The notes below the pieces were generated by a model. The model did no database searches. It saw only the letters and a list, made by a program, of their open reading frames with translations, and was not told where the DNA came from. Below, piece after piece: positions 23,632-32,595 of a DNA stretch of 64,000 bases. How positions within the stretch are numbered: position 1 is the stretch's first letter; each line of letters opens with the position of its first letter. Origin of the DNA: CAYONP01 sp964405335 (lineage in GTDB: Bacteria; Armatimonadota; UBA10988); contig CAYONP010000006.1 of NCBI GenBank assembly GCA_964405335.1, positions 1 through 64,000 on the forward strand. Reading direction: 5' to 3'. The position numbers and the translations under genes are program-made.

Positions 23632-24528
23632 TCAGTTATAACCGCCGCGCCGGACCATGGCGAGTCGCAGCGCGAAGGCCAGGCCAATCAGACCACGCCA
23701 GAGGGTCCAGACCAACGCCGACATGGCCGCCCGGTGGTGCTTCTCGAAGTAGGCCAGCAGCGCGTCGCGACTCTCGCGGATCATCGCCGGCCGCACCTGG
23801 CGGGTCGAGCCGCCGCCGTGATGGACGATCACCGCGCCGGGCTGGTAGTCGATCCGCCAACCAGCACGGTGCAGGCGCAGGCAGAGGTCGACGTCGTTGA
23901 AGAAGATGCGGAACCGCTCGTCGAACAGCCCGACCTGCCGCAGCGCCGCGCGGCGGAGCAGGATGCAGCTCGCCATCGGCTGCTCGACCGCGCGCGGGGT
24001 CAGGTGGTCGAAATCGCGCAGCCGATATTGCCCGAGCTGGCCGGGAAAGAGCCGCGCCAGGCCGCTCCACTCGGCGGCCAGCCGCGCCGGCGTGGGGAAG
24101 CCGCGGCAGCTCGCCTGCGTGCGCCCGTCGGGATGCACCAGCCGGGCCGCCACCGCGCCGGTGAAAGGACGCCGCTCGAGGTGCTCGATCAGCGTGTCGA
24201 ATGGCCGGGCGTCGAGCCGCGGGTCGATCTCTGTGTCGGGATTGAGCAGCAGCAGCCAGCGGCCGCGGGCATCGCGCAGTAGTTGGTTGTTGCCCGCGGC
24301 ATAGCCCAGGTTGGAGTGGTTGGCCAGTAACCGGACGGTCGGGAACTCGGCGCTGACCATCGCCGCGCTGCCGTCGCTGCTGGCGTTGTCGGCGACCAGG
24401 ATTTCGTGCGGCACGGCCGGCGGGTTCGCCGCGATGGAGGCCAGGCAGGCGCGGAGCAGGTCGCGGGTGTTCCAGTTGACGATGAGCATGGACAGAGCCG
24501 GCCGAGGAGGGTCCTGACCTCGTTTCAT
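23632..24528 (-). CDS. Glycosyltransferase family 2 (rhamnosyl-transferase-like)
   Basis: 298 residues. The GT-A fold begins MLIVNWNTRDLLRACLASI, continues with ILVADNASSDGSAAMV (the nucleotide-sugar binding D-N-A-S-x-D) and NLGYAAGNNQLL, and has the DxD-like LLNPDTEI near residue 95. FFNDVDLCLRLHRAGW near residue 215 is the acceptor-side ED/Dx motif seen in rhamnosyltransferase-like enzymes of O-antigen or exopolysaccharide assembly. The C-terminus has a hydrophobic helix (SALVWTLWRGLIGLAFAL) that may touch the membrane. Its ATG overlaps the stop of the methyltransferase gene (ATGA). Confidence 0.9.
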   Translation of the reverse strand: MKRGQDPPRPALSMLIVNWNTRDLLRACLASIAANPPAVPHEILVADNASSDGSAAMVSAEFPTVRLLANHSNLGYAAGNNQLLRDARGRWLLLLNPDTEIDPRLDARPFDTLIEHLERRPFTGAVAARLVHPDGRTQASCRGFPTPARLAAEWSGLARLFPGQLGQYRLRDFDHLTPRAVEQPMASCILLRRAALRQVGLFDERFRIFFNDVDLCLRLHRAGWRIDYQPGAVIVHHGGGSTRQVRPAMIRESRDALLAYFEKHHRAAMSALVWTLWRGLIGLAFALRLAMVRRGGYN

Positions 24529-25301
24529 CGCGGCGTGTAGATGGTCGCGTCGAGGCGGTGGAGCACGGTGAACCGCGCCGGCGCGGTGCGTTCCAGCAGC
24601 GCGGCGTGTTCGGCGTCGAAGGCGGCGATGTCGGCGGGTGGCAGCTCCTGCACCCCGCGTGAGGCGCGCAGGCGGCCGCGCCAGCTCTCGCGGGTGAACG
24701 GCATCGGCTCGTCATAGAAGAACATCGCCGTGACGTCGAAGTGGTCTCTCAGGCGCCCGGTGCGCGGGCGGATGGTGCCGTCCCAGCCGGCGCCCGCCCA
24801 GGCCGGGTTGTAGTCGAGCAGCAGCCGCTCGCTGCGCTCGGCCAGCGGGTCGCGGCCGGGCAGCCAGCTCAAGTGGCAGGTCAGCAGCCGGCCACCGGGC
24901 GCCAGCAGCCGCAGCACCTCGGGCACGGCCTGCTGCTCGTCGAAGTACGACCAGGCCTCGCTGGCGGTGACCAGGTCGAACGCGCGGCTGGGCAGGCCGG
25001 TGGCCTCGGCCGGCGCGCAGATCCAGGTCACCTCGACGCGCTCTTCGCCGGCCAGCTCGCGGGCGGCGTTGAGCAGCGCCGGTTCGAGGTCGACGCCGGT
25101 GACGCGGCAGCCGCGCTTGGCGAACTCGCGGGCCAGCACGCCGGTGCCGGTGCCCAGGTCGCAGATCCGCTGCGCCTCGGCGCCGATGCCGTGCAACCCG
25201 AGGCGGTGGAAGAAGCTGGGCGGATAGCCGGGCCGCCAGATCCCCGGCCCGGTGTCGGCCGTGGCCCAGTCCAGCTCGGTCACTTCGTGGTGCCAGCGCA
25301 T
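24525..25301 (-). CDS. SAM-dependent methyltransferase, class I
   Basis: 258 residues from ATG 25301. The frame is open further upstream, but that part is antisense to the enolase-superfamily gene. Motif I is ICDLGTGTGVLAREF (about residues 47-60), followed by VTGVDLEPALL and the post-III segment LRLLAPGGRLLTCHLSWLPG. It resembles small-molecule methyltransferases of the UbiE/Methyltransf_11 type. The following glycosyltransferase overlaps by 4 bp, so it may modify the same surface glycan or lipid, but this is only context. Confidence 0.83.
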   Translation of the reverse strand: MRWHHEVTELDWATADTGPGIWRPGYPPSFFHRLGLHGIGAEAQRICDLGTGTGVLAREFAKRGCRVTGVDLEPALLNAARELAGEERVEVTWICAPAEATGLPSRAFDLVTASEAWSYFDEQQAVPEVLRLLAPGGRLLTCHLSWLPGRDPLAERSERLLLDYNPAWAGAGWDGTIRPRTGRLRDHFDVTAMFFYDEPMPFTRESWRGRLRASRGVQELPPADIAAFDAEHAALLERTAPARFTVLHRLDATIYTPR

Positions 25302-25373
25302 TCGGCGTGCCTCTTCGGCGCCCGGCGGAAGGTGTCGCCACCGCCGGCGGCGATTACCCGGCGGGAGCCGGTC

Positions 25374-26438
25374 ATGCTGCGCATCGCCGAGATCGACGTC
25401 TGGAAAGTGGTCGTGCCGGTGCTGCCGAACACGGTCAGCAGCCCGGAAAACCCCGATGCCGTCCTCGACGGATTCGATCGCATCGCGAAGTATATCATCC
25501 GCCTGCGCAGCGACGACGGCCGCGTCGGAGTCGGCGAGACCACCCGCGGCGCCAGCCGGGCGCACGTCGACGCCTGCGCCGCCGCGCTGCACGGCGTCGA
25601 CCTCGAGCGCCTCGGCCTGATGCAACTGCCCTGCCCGGCCAACAGCGCCGCCGACGCGTTCGAGATGGCGATCTTCGACCTGCTCGGCCGCGCCCGCGAG
25701 ATGCCCGTTTATCTGCTGCTCGGCGGCAAGTACCACGACCGCATCCCGGTCGACTGGTGGATGGGCCTGTGTACCGTCGAGGAGACCGGCCGACGGGTCG
25801 AGCGCGGGCTGGCCCGCGGGTTCCACGGCGTGAAGATCAAGTGCAAGCTCGAGCAGCAGCCGTTCGAGCGGGTCGAGCGGATCAAATCCCTCGCCCCCGG
25901 CTGGACCGTCACCCTCGACCCGAACGAGCGCTTCTACCGCCCGAGCGGCGCGATGGAGCTGGCGCGGCGCCTGGCCGGCTATGAGGGCATCCTGTTCGAG
26001 AGCCCCGTGCCGCAACGACGGCTCGACTGGTATCAGCGCCTGCGCGATGCCGGCGTGGCTGTCGCGCTGCACCTGGGCACGATCGAGCAGCTCATCCCGG
26101 CGCTCGAGATGGGCTGCGCCGATGTCTACAACCTCAACGGCTCGATGACCGAGTTCGTCACCTCGACGCGCGCGGCGGCCGCCGCCGGCTGCCCCGTCTG
26201 GCACGGCAGCGGCGTCGATTTGGGCCTCCGCGACGCCTCGTTCGTCCACGCCTGCGCCGCCACGCCGGCGGAACTCTGGCCGTCGGACATCATCGGCAAC
26301 TTCCTCCGCGAGGACGACCTGATCGTCGAGCCGCTACGCATCGAATCGGGCCACGCGGTGGTCAGCGACGCGCCGGGGCTCGGCGTCGAGCTCGACCTCG
26401 CGGCGGTCGAGCGCTATCAGGTGCCCGAGGGCGGCTGA
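25374..26438 (+). CDS. Enolase-superfamily enzyme (mandelate racemase / muconate lactonizing group)
   Basis: 354 residues from ATG 25374 with GGGAG 7 bp upstream. The N-terminal capping domain (residues 1-120) is followed by the barrel. VKIKCK (K154-x-K156) is the catalytic-lysine motif on strand 2. Metal ligands are visible as D182 (LDPNERF) and E209 (FESPVP). The expected third ligand region reads VALHLGTIEQ, with His where most members have Asp-Glu, so this is a divergent member. These enzymes abstract a proton alpha to a carboxylate, commonly in sugar-acid dehydration or epimerisation. Its 3' end overlaps the convergent Nudix gene by 22 bp. Confidence 0.85.
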   Translation: MLRIAEIDVWKVVVPVLPNTVSSPENPDAVLDGFDRIAKYIIRLRSDDGRVGVGETTRGASRAHVDACAAALHGVDLERLGLMQLPCPANSAADAFEMAIFDLLGRAREMPVYLLLGGKYHDRIPVDWWMGLCTVEETGRRVERGLARGFHGVKIKCKLEQQPFERVERIKSLAPGWTVTLDPNERFYRPSGAMELARRLAGYEGILFESPVPQRRLDWYQRLRDAGVAVALHLGTIEQLIPALEMGCADVYNLNGSMTEFVTSTRAAAAAGCPVWHGSGVDLGLRDASFVHACAATPAELWPSDIIGNFLREDDLIVEPLRIESGHAVVSDAPGLGVELDLAAVERYQVPEGG

Positions 26439-26923
26439 TCGGGCCGGCCCGACCAGAGCCGATAGCCGCGCGGATTCTGCCACTCCAGCTCGCGCGCCGC
26501 CAGGCTGTGGCCCGGCGTGTTGAGCCAGGCGGCGGCCAGCTCGGCGGCAATCGGCTGCGCATCGTCGCGGGCGAGGATGTCGGCGGGCTGAAGCCAGACC
26601 AGCTCGCTCACCTCGTGCAGCTCGGGTTGCTCGACGCCGCCGACCGGCTGCAGCCAGAAGACGAAGAACAGGTTGCGGTCGTCGGGCTCGAGCCGCTGGC
26701 GGACCAACAGCAGCCCGCGCGAGACGGTTTCGAGGCCGGTCTCCTCGCGCACCTCGCGCATCGCCGCGGCGTGGATGAACTCGCCCGGCTCGGCGTGGCC
26801 GCCCGGGATCATCAGCCGGTCCTTGGCCGGCCCGTAGGTCATGCGGACCAACAGCACGGCGCCGTCGGCGCGCACCACCCACCCGCCGGCGCCGAGCGAC
26901 CAGACGTACTCGCCAGGCATCAC
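26417..26923 (-). CDS. Nudix hydrolase
   Basis: 168 residues. The Nudix box is complete at about residues 41-65: GGHAEPGEF followed by REVREETGLE, fitting G-x5-E-x7-REUxEExGU. The N-terminal AVLLVRMTYGPAKDRLMIPG and the following FFVFWLQPV are normal fold strands. Such enzymes cleave nucleoside diphosphates linked to another moiety; the substrate is not predictable. The C-terminus overlaps the convergent enolase-superfamily gene by 22 bp. Its upstream region is the 96-bp tandem array. Confidence 0.9.
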   Translation of the reverse strand: MMPGEYVWSLGAGGWVVRADGAVLLVRMTYGPAKDRLMIPGGHAEPGEFIHAAAMREVREETGLETVSRGLLLVRQRLEPDDRNLFFVFWLQPVGGVEQPELHEVSELVWLQPADILARDDAQPIAAELAAAWLNTPGHSLAARELEWQNPRGYRLWSGRPDQPPSGT

Positions 26924-26955
26924 GGCTCCCGCAACGCCTTTCGACCGCGCCGCCG

Positions 26956-27243
26956 GCTTCCTCCTTGCCGGCGGACGGCAGCGGTAGGTCGCGCCATGCG
27001 CGACATGGCCGGCGACGCGAATCGCGACCTGGGCGGCCTGGCCCGCGCATCGCTTCCTCCTCGCCGGCGTTCGGCAGCGGTAGGTCGCGCCATGCGCGAC
27101 ATGGCCGGCGACGCGAATCGCGACCTGGGCGGCCTGGCCCGCGCATCGCTTCCTCCTCGCCGGCGTTCGGCAGCGGTAGGTCGCGCCATGCGCGACATCG
27201 CCGGCGACGCGAATCGGGACCTGAGCGGCCTGGCCCGCGCATC
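26956..27243. repeat. Tandem array of three 96-bp units
   Basis: Unit starts (GCTTCCTCC) fall at 26956, 27052 and 27148, exactly 96 bp apart. Units 1 and 2 differ mainly at the start; unit 3 has a few changes near its end. Each unit holds the palindrome GTCGCGCCATGCGCGAC and the segment GGCGACGCGAATCG. The unit is a multiple of three, so open frames run through it on both strands, but no start site or codon bias supports a protein. The array fills most of the 496-bp gap between the Nudix gene and the PEP-CTERM gene; the rest holds a GC palindrome near 27248-27270 and a promoter. Confidence 0.88.
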
Positions 27244-27301
27244 GCCGCGGCGCGCACGGCGCGCCCTACCGTCGTTGACGTGGCCGTTGGCCAACCGGCA
27301 T

Positions 27302-27330
27302 TTGACGACCGCGCGGCGCCGCGCTAGACT
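27302..27330 (+). promoter_or_regulatory. Probable promoter of the propeller PEP-CTERM gene
   Basis: -35 TTGACG (27302-27307), 17-bp spacer, -10 TAGACT (27325-27330). The two hexamers and the spacing are identical to those upstream of the tRNA gene at 29882-29910. Confidence 0.6.
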
Positions 27331-27419
27331 CACTGGTGACGGGGGACCGGCCGCCGGCGATGGGGTCCGGCGGCGCTTGGTCCGCGGGCATGCCGCGGGC
27401 CGGCCGGGTGGAGGAACTC

Positions 27420-28652
27420 ATGCTCTCACGCATCACGTGGCTGCTGGCCGCCGCGGTGTCACTGCCGGCGTCGGCCGCGATGTTCGGATTCACCAAGATC
27501 GCCGACAGCGGCACCGCCGTGCCGGGCACGGCGCAGACGTTCAACCTGTTCCACACGCCCGTCTTCGACGGTGCCAACGTCGCCTTCTTCGGCATGGGCA
27601 CCGGCGGCCGGCAGGGCATCTATCGCCACAGCGGCGCACTCGGCGTGGTGGCCGATTCGGCGACGACCATCCCGAACCACTCGCCGAACACCTTCGGCTC
27701 CGTGCAGGAGCCGAGCATCGACGGCGGCAAGGTCGCCTTCGAGGGCTTCGGCGGCGGGCGCAACGGCCTTTACTGGGACCAGCCCGGCACGCTGCAGCGG
27801 ATTGTCGACAACACGCTGACCCTGCCGCTGGCCGCAGGCGGGACCTATGCCGTGGCGGCGGTCAACGGCGTCTCGCTGATGGGCGGCACGGCGGCCTATT
27901 ACGCCCGCAACCTGGCCGCGACGACGCAGGGCATCTACACCCGCACCGGCGCGGTCAACAGCGTTCTGGTCGACACCACGATGACCCTGCCGGGCAGCGC
28001 CAGCAGCTTCACCGTGTTCGGGCAGACGCCGTCGTTCGACGGCACCAACACCTTCTTCCGCGCCGCCGGCAGCGGCGGCGAGGTGGGCGTCTTTCGGCAC
28101 AACGGCGCCAGTGTCTCGAAGATCGCCGACCTGGCCACGGCGATTCCCGGTGGGGTGGGCAACTTCACCGCCTTCAGCCCCGCCGCCGGTGACGCCGGCG
28201 CGGTCGTCTTCCGCGGCCGCGGCACCGGCCAGGAAGGCCTCTACGGCACGGTCGGCGGCCCGCTGGCCAAGCTGGTCGACCTCGGCTCGGCGATCCCCGG
28301 CGGGGTGGGCAACTTCACCGGCTTCGGGCAGTTCGTCTCGCACGATGCGGGCAACACGTTGCTGACCGGCACGGGCGCCGCGGGGCAGGGCGGGCTCTAC
28401 CTGCACAATGGCGCCGCGTTGGCCAAGATCATCGCCTTCGGCGAGCTGCTCGACGGCAAGACCCTCAGCGGCCTGGAGATCTGGAACGACAGCCTGCGCG
28501 GGACGAGCGGCGTCTTCGTAGCCAGCTTCACCGACGCCAGCACGGGCGTCTACCGCTTCGACGTGCAGATTCCCGGCGCCGACGCGATTCCCGAGCCGGC
28601 CACCGCGCTGCTGCTCGGCCTCGGCCTGCTGGCCCTGCGGCGGCGGCGGTAG
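27420..28652 (+). CDS. PEP-CTERM protein with beta-propeller-like repeats
   Basis: 410 residues from ATG 27420, preceded by GGAGG and followed by a signal peptide (ITWLLAAAVSLPASAA). The body is about six repeats of 60-65 residues built on the pattern KIADSGTAVPG ... F-GTGGRQGIYRHSG, with variants such as KIADLATAIPGGVGNF and KLVDLGSAIPGGVGNF. This suggests a closed beta-propeller. It ends in the sorting signal IPEPATALLLGLGLLAL plus RRRR. It is probably an exported, exosortase-processed surface protein. The repeat units are unusually alike late in the protein, indicating recent internal duplication. Confidence 0.85.
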   Translation: MLSRITWLLAAAVSLPASAAMFGFTKIADSGTAVPGTAQTFNLFHTPVFDGANVAFFGMGTGGRQGIYRHSGALGVVADSATTIPNHSPNTFGSVQEPSIDGGKVAFEGFGGGRNGLYWDQPGTLQRIVDNTLTLPLAAGGTYAVAAVNGVSLMGGTAAYYARNLAATTQGIYTRTGAVNSVLVDTTMTLPGSASSFTVFGQTPSFDGTNTFFRAAGSGGEVGVFRHNGASVSKIADLATAIPGGVGNFTAFSPAAGDAGAVVFRGRGTGQEGLYGTVGGPLAKLVDLGSAIPGGVGNFTGFGQFVSHDAGNTLLTGTGAAGQGGLYLHNGAALAKIIAFGELLDGKTLSGLEIWNDSLRGTSGVFVASFTDASTGVYRFDVQIPGADAIPEPATALLLGLGLLALRRRR

Positions 28653-28691
28653 GGAGCCAGCGCGAGTCATCGACTGAGAGCGCCACGGTGC

Positions 28692-28714
28692 CACTGGCGG
28701 CTTGCCCGCCAGTG
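28692..28714. terminator. Hairpin between convergent genes, dispersed-repeat type
   Basis: CACTGGCGG and CCGCCAGTG form a 9-bp stem around CTTGC, about 40 bp after the PEP-CTERM gene and before the convergent pentapeptide gene. The wording (GTGCCACTGGCGG-CTTG-CCCGCCAGTG) is of the same palindromic-repeat style as others here. The rest of the 143-bp gap shows nothing else. Confidence 0.5.
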
Positions 28715-28795
28715 AGTTGACGGGCTTGCCGCGCACAGGCGGACGAGCCGCCCGGGGCACCGAACGGTTTCTCTGTGGGCCCGCTCAGCCGCGTC

Positions 28796-29731
28796 TCAGT
28801 CGGTCACCTCGGCGCGGTGCAGGCCGGCGGCCTGCGGGTCAAAGCCGTCGGGAAAGCGGGTCGGACGCCAGCCGACGGTGGTGTAGACCGCTTCGGCCAG
28901 GTCGGCGCCGGCAAGCTCCGCGCCGCGCAGGTCGGTGTAGCTGAGGTCGGTGCCGGCCAGGCAGGCGCCGCGCAGGTCGGCGCCGGTCAGGTCGGCGCGG
29001 CTCAGGTCGGCGTGGCTCAAGTTGGCCTCACGCAGGTCGACCCCCCGCAGGTTGGCGTAGCGCAGCTCGCGCATCGCCAGGTCGCGCCCGCGGCCGCCCT
29101 GGTTGACCAGCTCCCAGACCAGCCGGACGGCGTCGTCGAGCAGTGTCGCCGCGTCGATCCGCAGGCCGGCCAGGGTCGCCTCGCGCAGGTCGGCGCGGCG
29201 GAAGTCGGCGGCCTCGGCCGCCGCGTCGGTCAGGTCGGCGCCGCGCAGCACGGCGCGAGTCAGGTTGGCCGCCGAGAGATTCGCGCGGCGCAGCGAGACG
29301 CCGGCGAGATAGGCACCCTCGAAGTCGGCGCCGGCGAGGTCGCGGCCTTCGTCGGGCAGGTTGAGCAGCTCCCAGACCAGTCGCCACTTCGGCGACCAGG
29401 TGGTCGCGTCGTCGATTCGGGCGCCGTCGAGGTTGGCGCCGCTCAGGTCGGCCTCGCCCAGGTCGGCGCCGCGCAGATCGGCTTCCTGCAGGTAGCAGTC
29501 GCGCAGATTGGCCTGGAACAGCCCGGCGCCGGCGAGGTTAGCGCGGCTTAGATTGGCCTTCTCGAAGTTGGCCTGGTAGAGGTTGGCTTCGGACAGGTCG
29601 GCGCGGCTGAGCTTGGCGCCGCGGAAATCGGCGGCGGCCAGGTCGGCGCCGCGCAGGCCGACGCCACGGAGATCGAGCCCGGCCAGCGCGGGCGCGTGCC
29701 GCAGCACCGCCTCGCGCGTCCACGTGCTCAT
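28796..29731 (-). CDS. Pentapeptide-repeat protein with two helical interruptions
   Basis: 311 residues from ATG 29731 with GAGGT upstream; a TTG two codons earlier is possible. From residue 16 almost the whole chain is A(D/N)LxxA pentapeptides (LRGADLAAADFRGAKLSRAD), which fold as a square right-handed beta-helix. Two non-repeat inserts, WRLVWELLNLPDEGRDLAG and VRLVWELVNQGGRGRDLAM, each follow an A-x-IDxAT-type lead and resemble each other, so the protein seems built from three helical blocks joined by a repeated linker. No signal peptide. Functions of the family range from gyrase protection to scaffolding; none can be chosen here. Confidence 0.88.
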   Translation of the reverse strand: MSTWTREAVLRHAPALAGLDLRGVGLRGADLAAADFRGAKLSRADLSEANLYQANFEKANLSRANLAGAGLFQANLRDCYLQEADLRGADLGEADLSGANLDGARIDDATTWSPKWRLVWELLNLPDEGRDLAGADFEGAYLAGVSLRRANLSAANLTRAVLRGADLTDAAAEAADFRRADLREATLAGLRIDAATLLDDAVRLVWELVNQGGRGRDLAMRELRYANLRGVDLREANLSHADLSRADLTGADLRGACLAGTDLSYTDLRGAELAGADLAEAVYTTVGWRPTRFPDGFDPQAAGLHRAEVTD

Positions 29732-29796
29732 CGCCAATACCTCGCCCGGCGGTTCGCGCCAGGCGCGCGAATCCTCCGTGAAGCGGGTGAGGAGAG

Positions 29797-29870
29797 TAGC
29801 GAGGGAGGGGCTCGAACCCTCGACCTTGCGATTATGAGTCGCACGCTCTAACCAGCTGAGCTACCTCGCC
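29797..29870 (-). tRNA. tRNA with anticodon CAU (Met elongator or Ile2)
   Basis: A 74-base cloverleaf on the minus strand. The acceptor stem GGCGAGG pairs with CCTCGCT (G-U at the end), the D arm is GCTC/GAGC, the anticodon stem TGCGA/TCGCA holds loop CTCATAA, and the T arm is GAGGG-TTCGAGC-CCCTC. Discriminator A; CCA is not encoded. The TTGGT-AGAGC D loop and lack of initiator features exclude fMet. The CAU anticodon is shared by elongator Met and the lysidine-modified Ile2; the GCGACTCATAATCGC stem-loop resembles known Ile2 tRNAs, so the identity is open. Confidence 0.9.
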
Positions 29871-29881
29871 AAGCAAGCCGG

Positions 29882-29910
29882 AGTCTAGCCCCGACCCACC
29901 GACTCGTCAA
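29882..29910 (-). promoter_or_regulatory. Promoter of the tRNA gene
   Basis: On the minus strand: -35 TTGACG (29905-29910), 17-bp spacer, -10 TAGACT (29882-29887). Transcription would begin about 5 bases before the mature tRNA end. Confidence 0.65.
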
Positions 29911-29913
29911 CTG

Positions 29914-30000
29914 CCGGGGTCAGGTCTCATGATCGCGCGATCGATGACGTTTCGCGCAGGCGAGCGTAACCGTGCGCATGATCTTGGGACCTGACCCCGG
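29914..30000. repeat. Inverted-repeat element with GGGTCAGGTC ends, copy 1
   Basis: 87 bp bounded by CCGGGGTCAGGTCTCATGATC and its near-complement GATCTTGGGACCTGACCCCGG. The inner part has smaller inverted segments (GATCGCGCGATC). A related element with the same ends lies at 39582-39666. Such ends are familiar from short elements mobilised by REP-associated tyrosine transposases, but no transposase is present here. It separates the tRNA promoter from metY. Confidence 0.75.
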
Positions 30001-30002
30001 AC

Positions 30003-30031
30003 TTGACGTCGGGCGGTGATTGGACCAACCT
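30003..30031 (+). promoter_or_regulatory. Possible promoter of metYXW
   Basis: -35 TTGACG (30003-30008), 17-bp spacer, weak -10 CAACCT (30026-30031), immediately after the inverted-repeat element. No SAM riboswitch fold is recognisable in the leader. Confidence 0.3.
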
Positions 30032-30082
30032 AACGAGTCGCGCCGGCGAGGTGGGCAGGTCTGGAGGGAAGAGGAGCACGAG

Positions 30083-31368
<1,286 letters not shown>

Positions 31369-31372
<4 letters not shown>

Positions 31373-32595
31373 GCGACCCGGTCGACGCGCGAGTCGGGGC
31401 CGAGAGCCGGTACGAGCCGGCCGACAGCCCGACCAGCGTCGGCCGCACGCGGCCGCAACGCGTGCTGCTCGCCGACGCGGGCGACCCGCTGCCGCTCGAC
31501 GGCGGCGGGTCGCTCGCGCCGATCACCGTCGAGTACGAGACGTACGGCGAGCTGAGCCCGGCGCGCGACAATGCCGTGCTGATCTACCACGCGCTCAGCG
31601 GTGACGCCCACGCCGCCGGCTGGTGCGCGCAGTGGCTCGAGGACGACCGCCCCTGGCGTGAGTCGCGGCCCGGCTGGTGGGACACCATGATCGGCCCGGG
31701 CAAGGCGTTCGATACCTCGCGCTACCAGATTATCTGCGCCAACGTGCTGGGCAGTTGTTACGGTACCACCGGCCCGTCGTCGGTCAATCCGGCGACGGGG
31801 CACCCCTATGCCCTGACCTTCCCCGTGGTCACCGTCGGCGATTGGGTCCGCCTGCAGGTGCGGCTGCTCGATCATCTGGGCATCGACCGGCTGCTCGCCT
31901 GCGCCGGCGGCTCGCTCGGCGGGCAGCAGGTGATTGAGTTGGGCCTGGCCTATCCCGAGCGCTGCCGCGGCTATCTGGTCCTGGCGGCCACGCCGCGGCT
32001 GAGCGCGCAGGGCGTGGCCTTCAACACCGTGGCGCGGCACGCGATCATGACCGATCCGCACTTCTCGGACGGGCACTACTACTACCATGTCGACAAGCCC
32101 GACCGCGGTCTGGGCATCGCCCGCATGGTCGGCCACATCACCTATCTCAGCGAGCTGGCGATGCAGCGCAAGTTCGCCCGGCGGCTGCAGGACCGGGCCG
32201 AGAAGAGCTACTCGCTGCAGGATATCGACTTCGAGGTCGAGAGCTACCTGGCCCACCAGGCGCGCGCCTTCGGCCAGCGGTTCGATGCCAACTCGTACCT
32301 CTACATCACCAAGGCGATGGACTACTACGATGCCGCCGAGTCATGGGGCGACGGCGACCTGCGCCGCGCCTGCGCCCGCGCCCAGGGCGACTGGCTGGTG
32401 GTCAGCTACTCGAGCGACTGGCTCTACACCCCGGCCGGCTGCGCCGAGCTGAGCGAGGCGCTGTGCGCCAACCGGCTGCCCGTGACGCATGTCAACGTCG
32501 AGTCGAGCTACGGCCACGACGCCTTCCTGCTCGAGATCGACGTCGGTGAGAAGCTGGTCAGCCATTTCCTGGCCGGAGTTGCCGCCCGTGTCTGA
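31369..32595 (+). CDS. metX: Homoserine O-acetyltransferase
   Basis: 408 residues. After a 25-residue polar N-terminus the alpha/beta-hydrolase fold follows: VEYETYGELSPARDNAVLIYHALSG, the long conserved block WWDTMIGPGKAFDT...ICANVLGSCYGTTGPSS, the nucleophile elbow GGSLGG with Ser182, Asp in SYSSDWLYTP near 350 and His in YGHDAFLLE near 383. It transfers acetyl (or succinyl in some homologues) from CoA to L-homoserine, the first committed step of methionine synthesis. It overlaps metY upstream (4 bp) and metW downstream (8 bp). Confidence 0.94.

Noticed and set aside
24741..25373. Long N-terminal extension of the enolase-superfamily gene
   Set aside because: This part is antisense to the methyltransferase, and a good ribosome-binding site and normal family start occur at 25374.
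26956..27327. Possible repetitive small protein in the 96-bp array
   Set aside because: Open frames exist on both strands only because the unit is a multiple of three; no ribosome site or plausible start, and the sequence contains symmetric palindromes.
29797..29870. tRNA gene as integration site of a mobile element
   Set aside because: No integrase and no repeated 3' tRNA fragment are found nearby; the neighbours are ordinary chromosomal genes.
30032..30082. SAM riboswitch in the metY leader
   Set aside because: The short leader lacks the conserved stems and a terminator hairpin; most of the upstream gap is the mobile inverted repeat.
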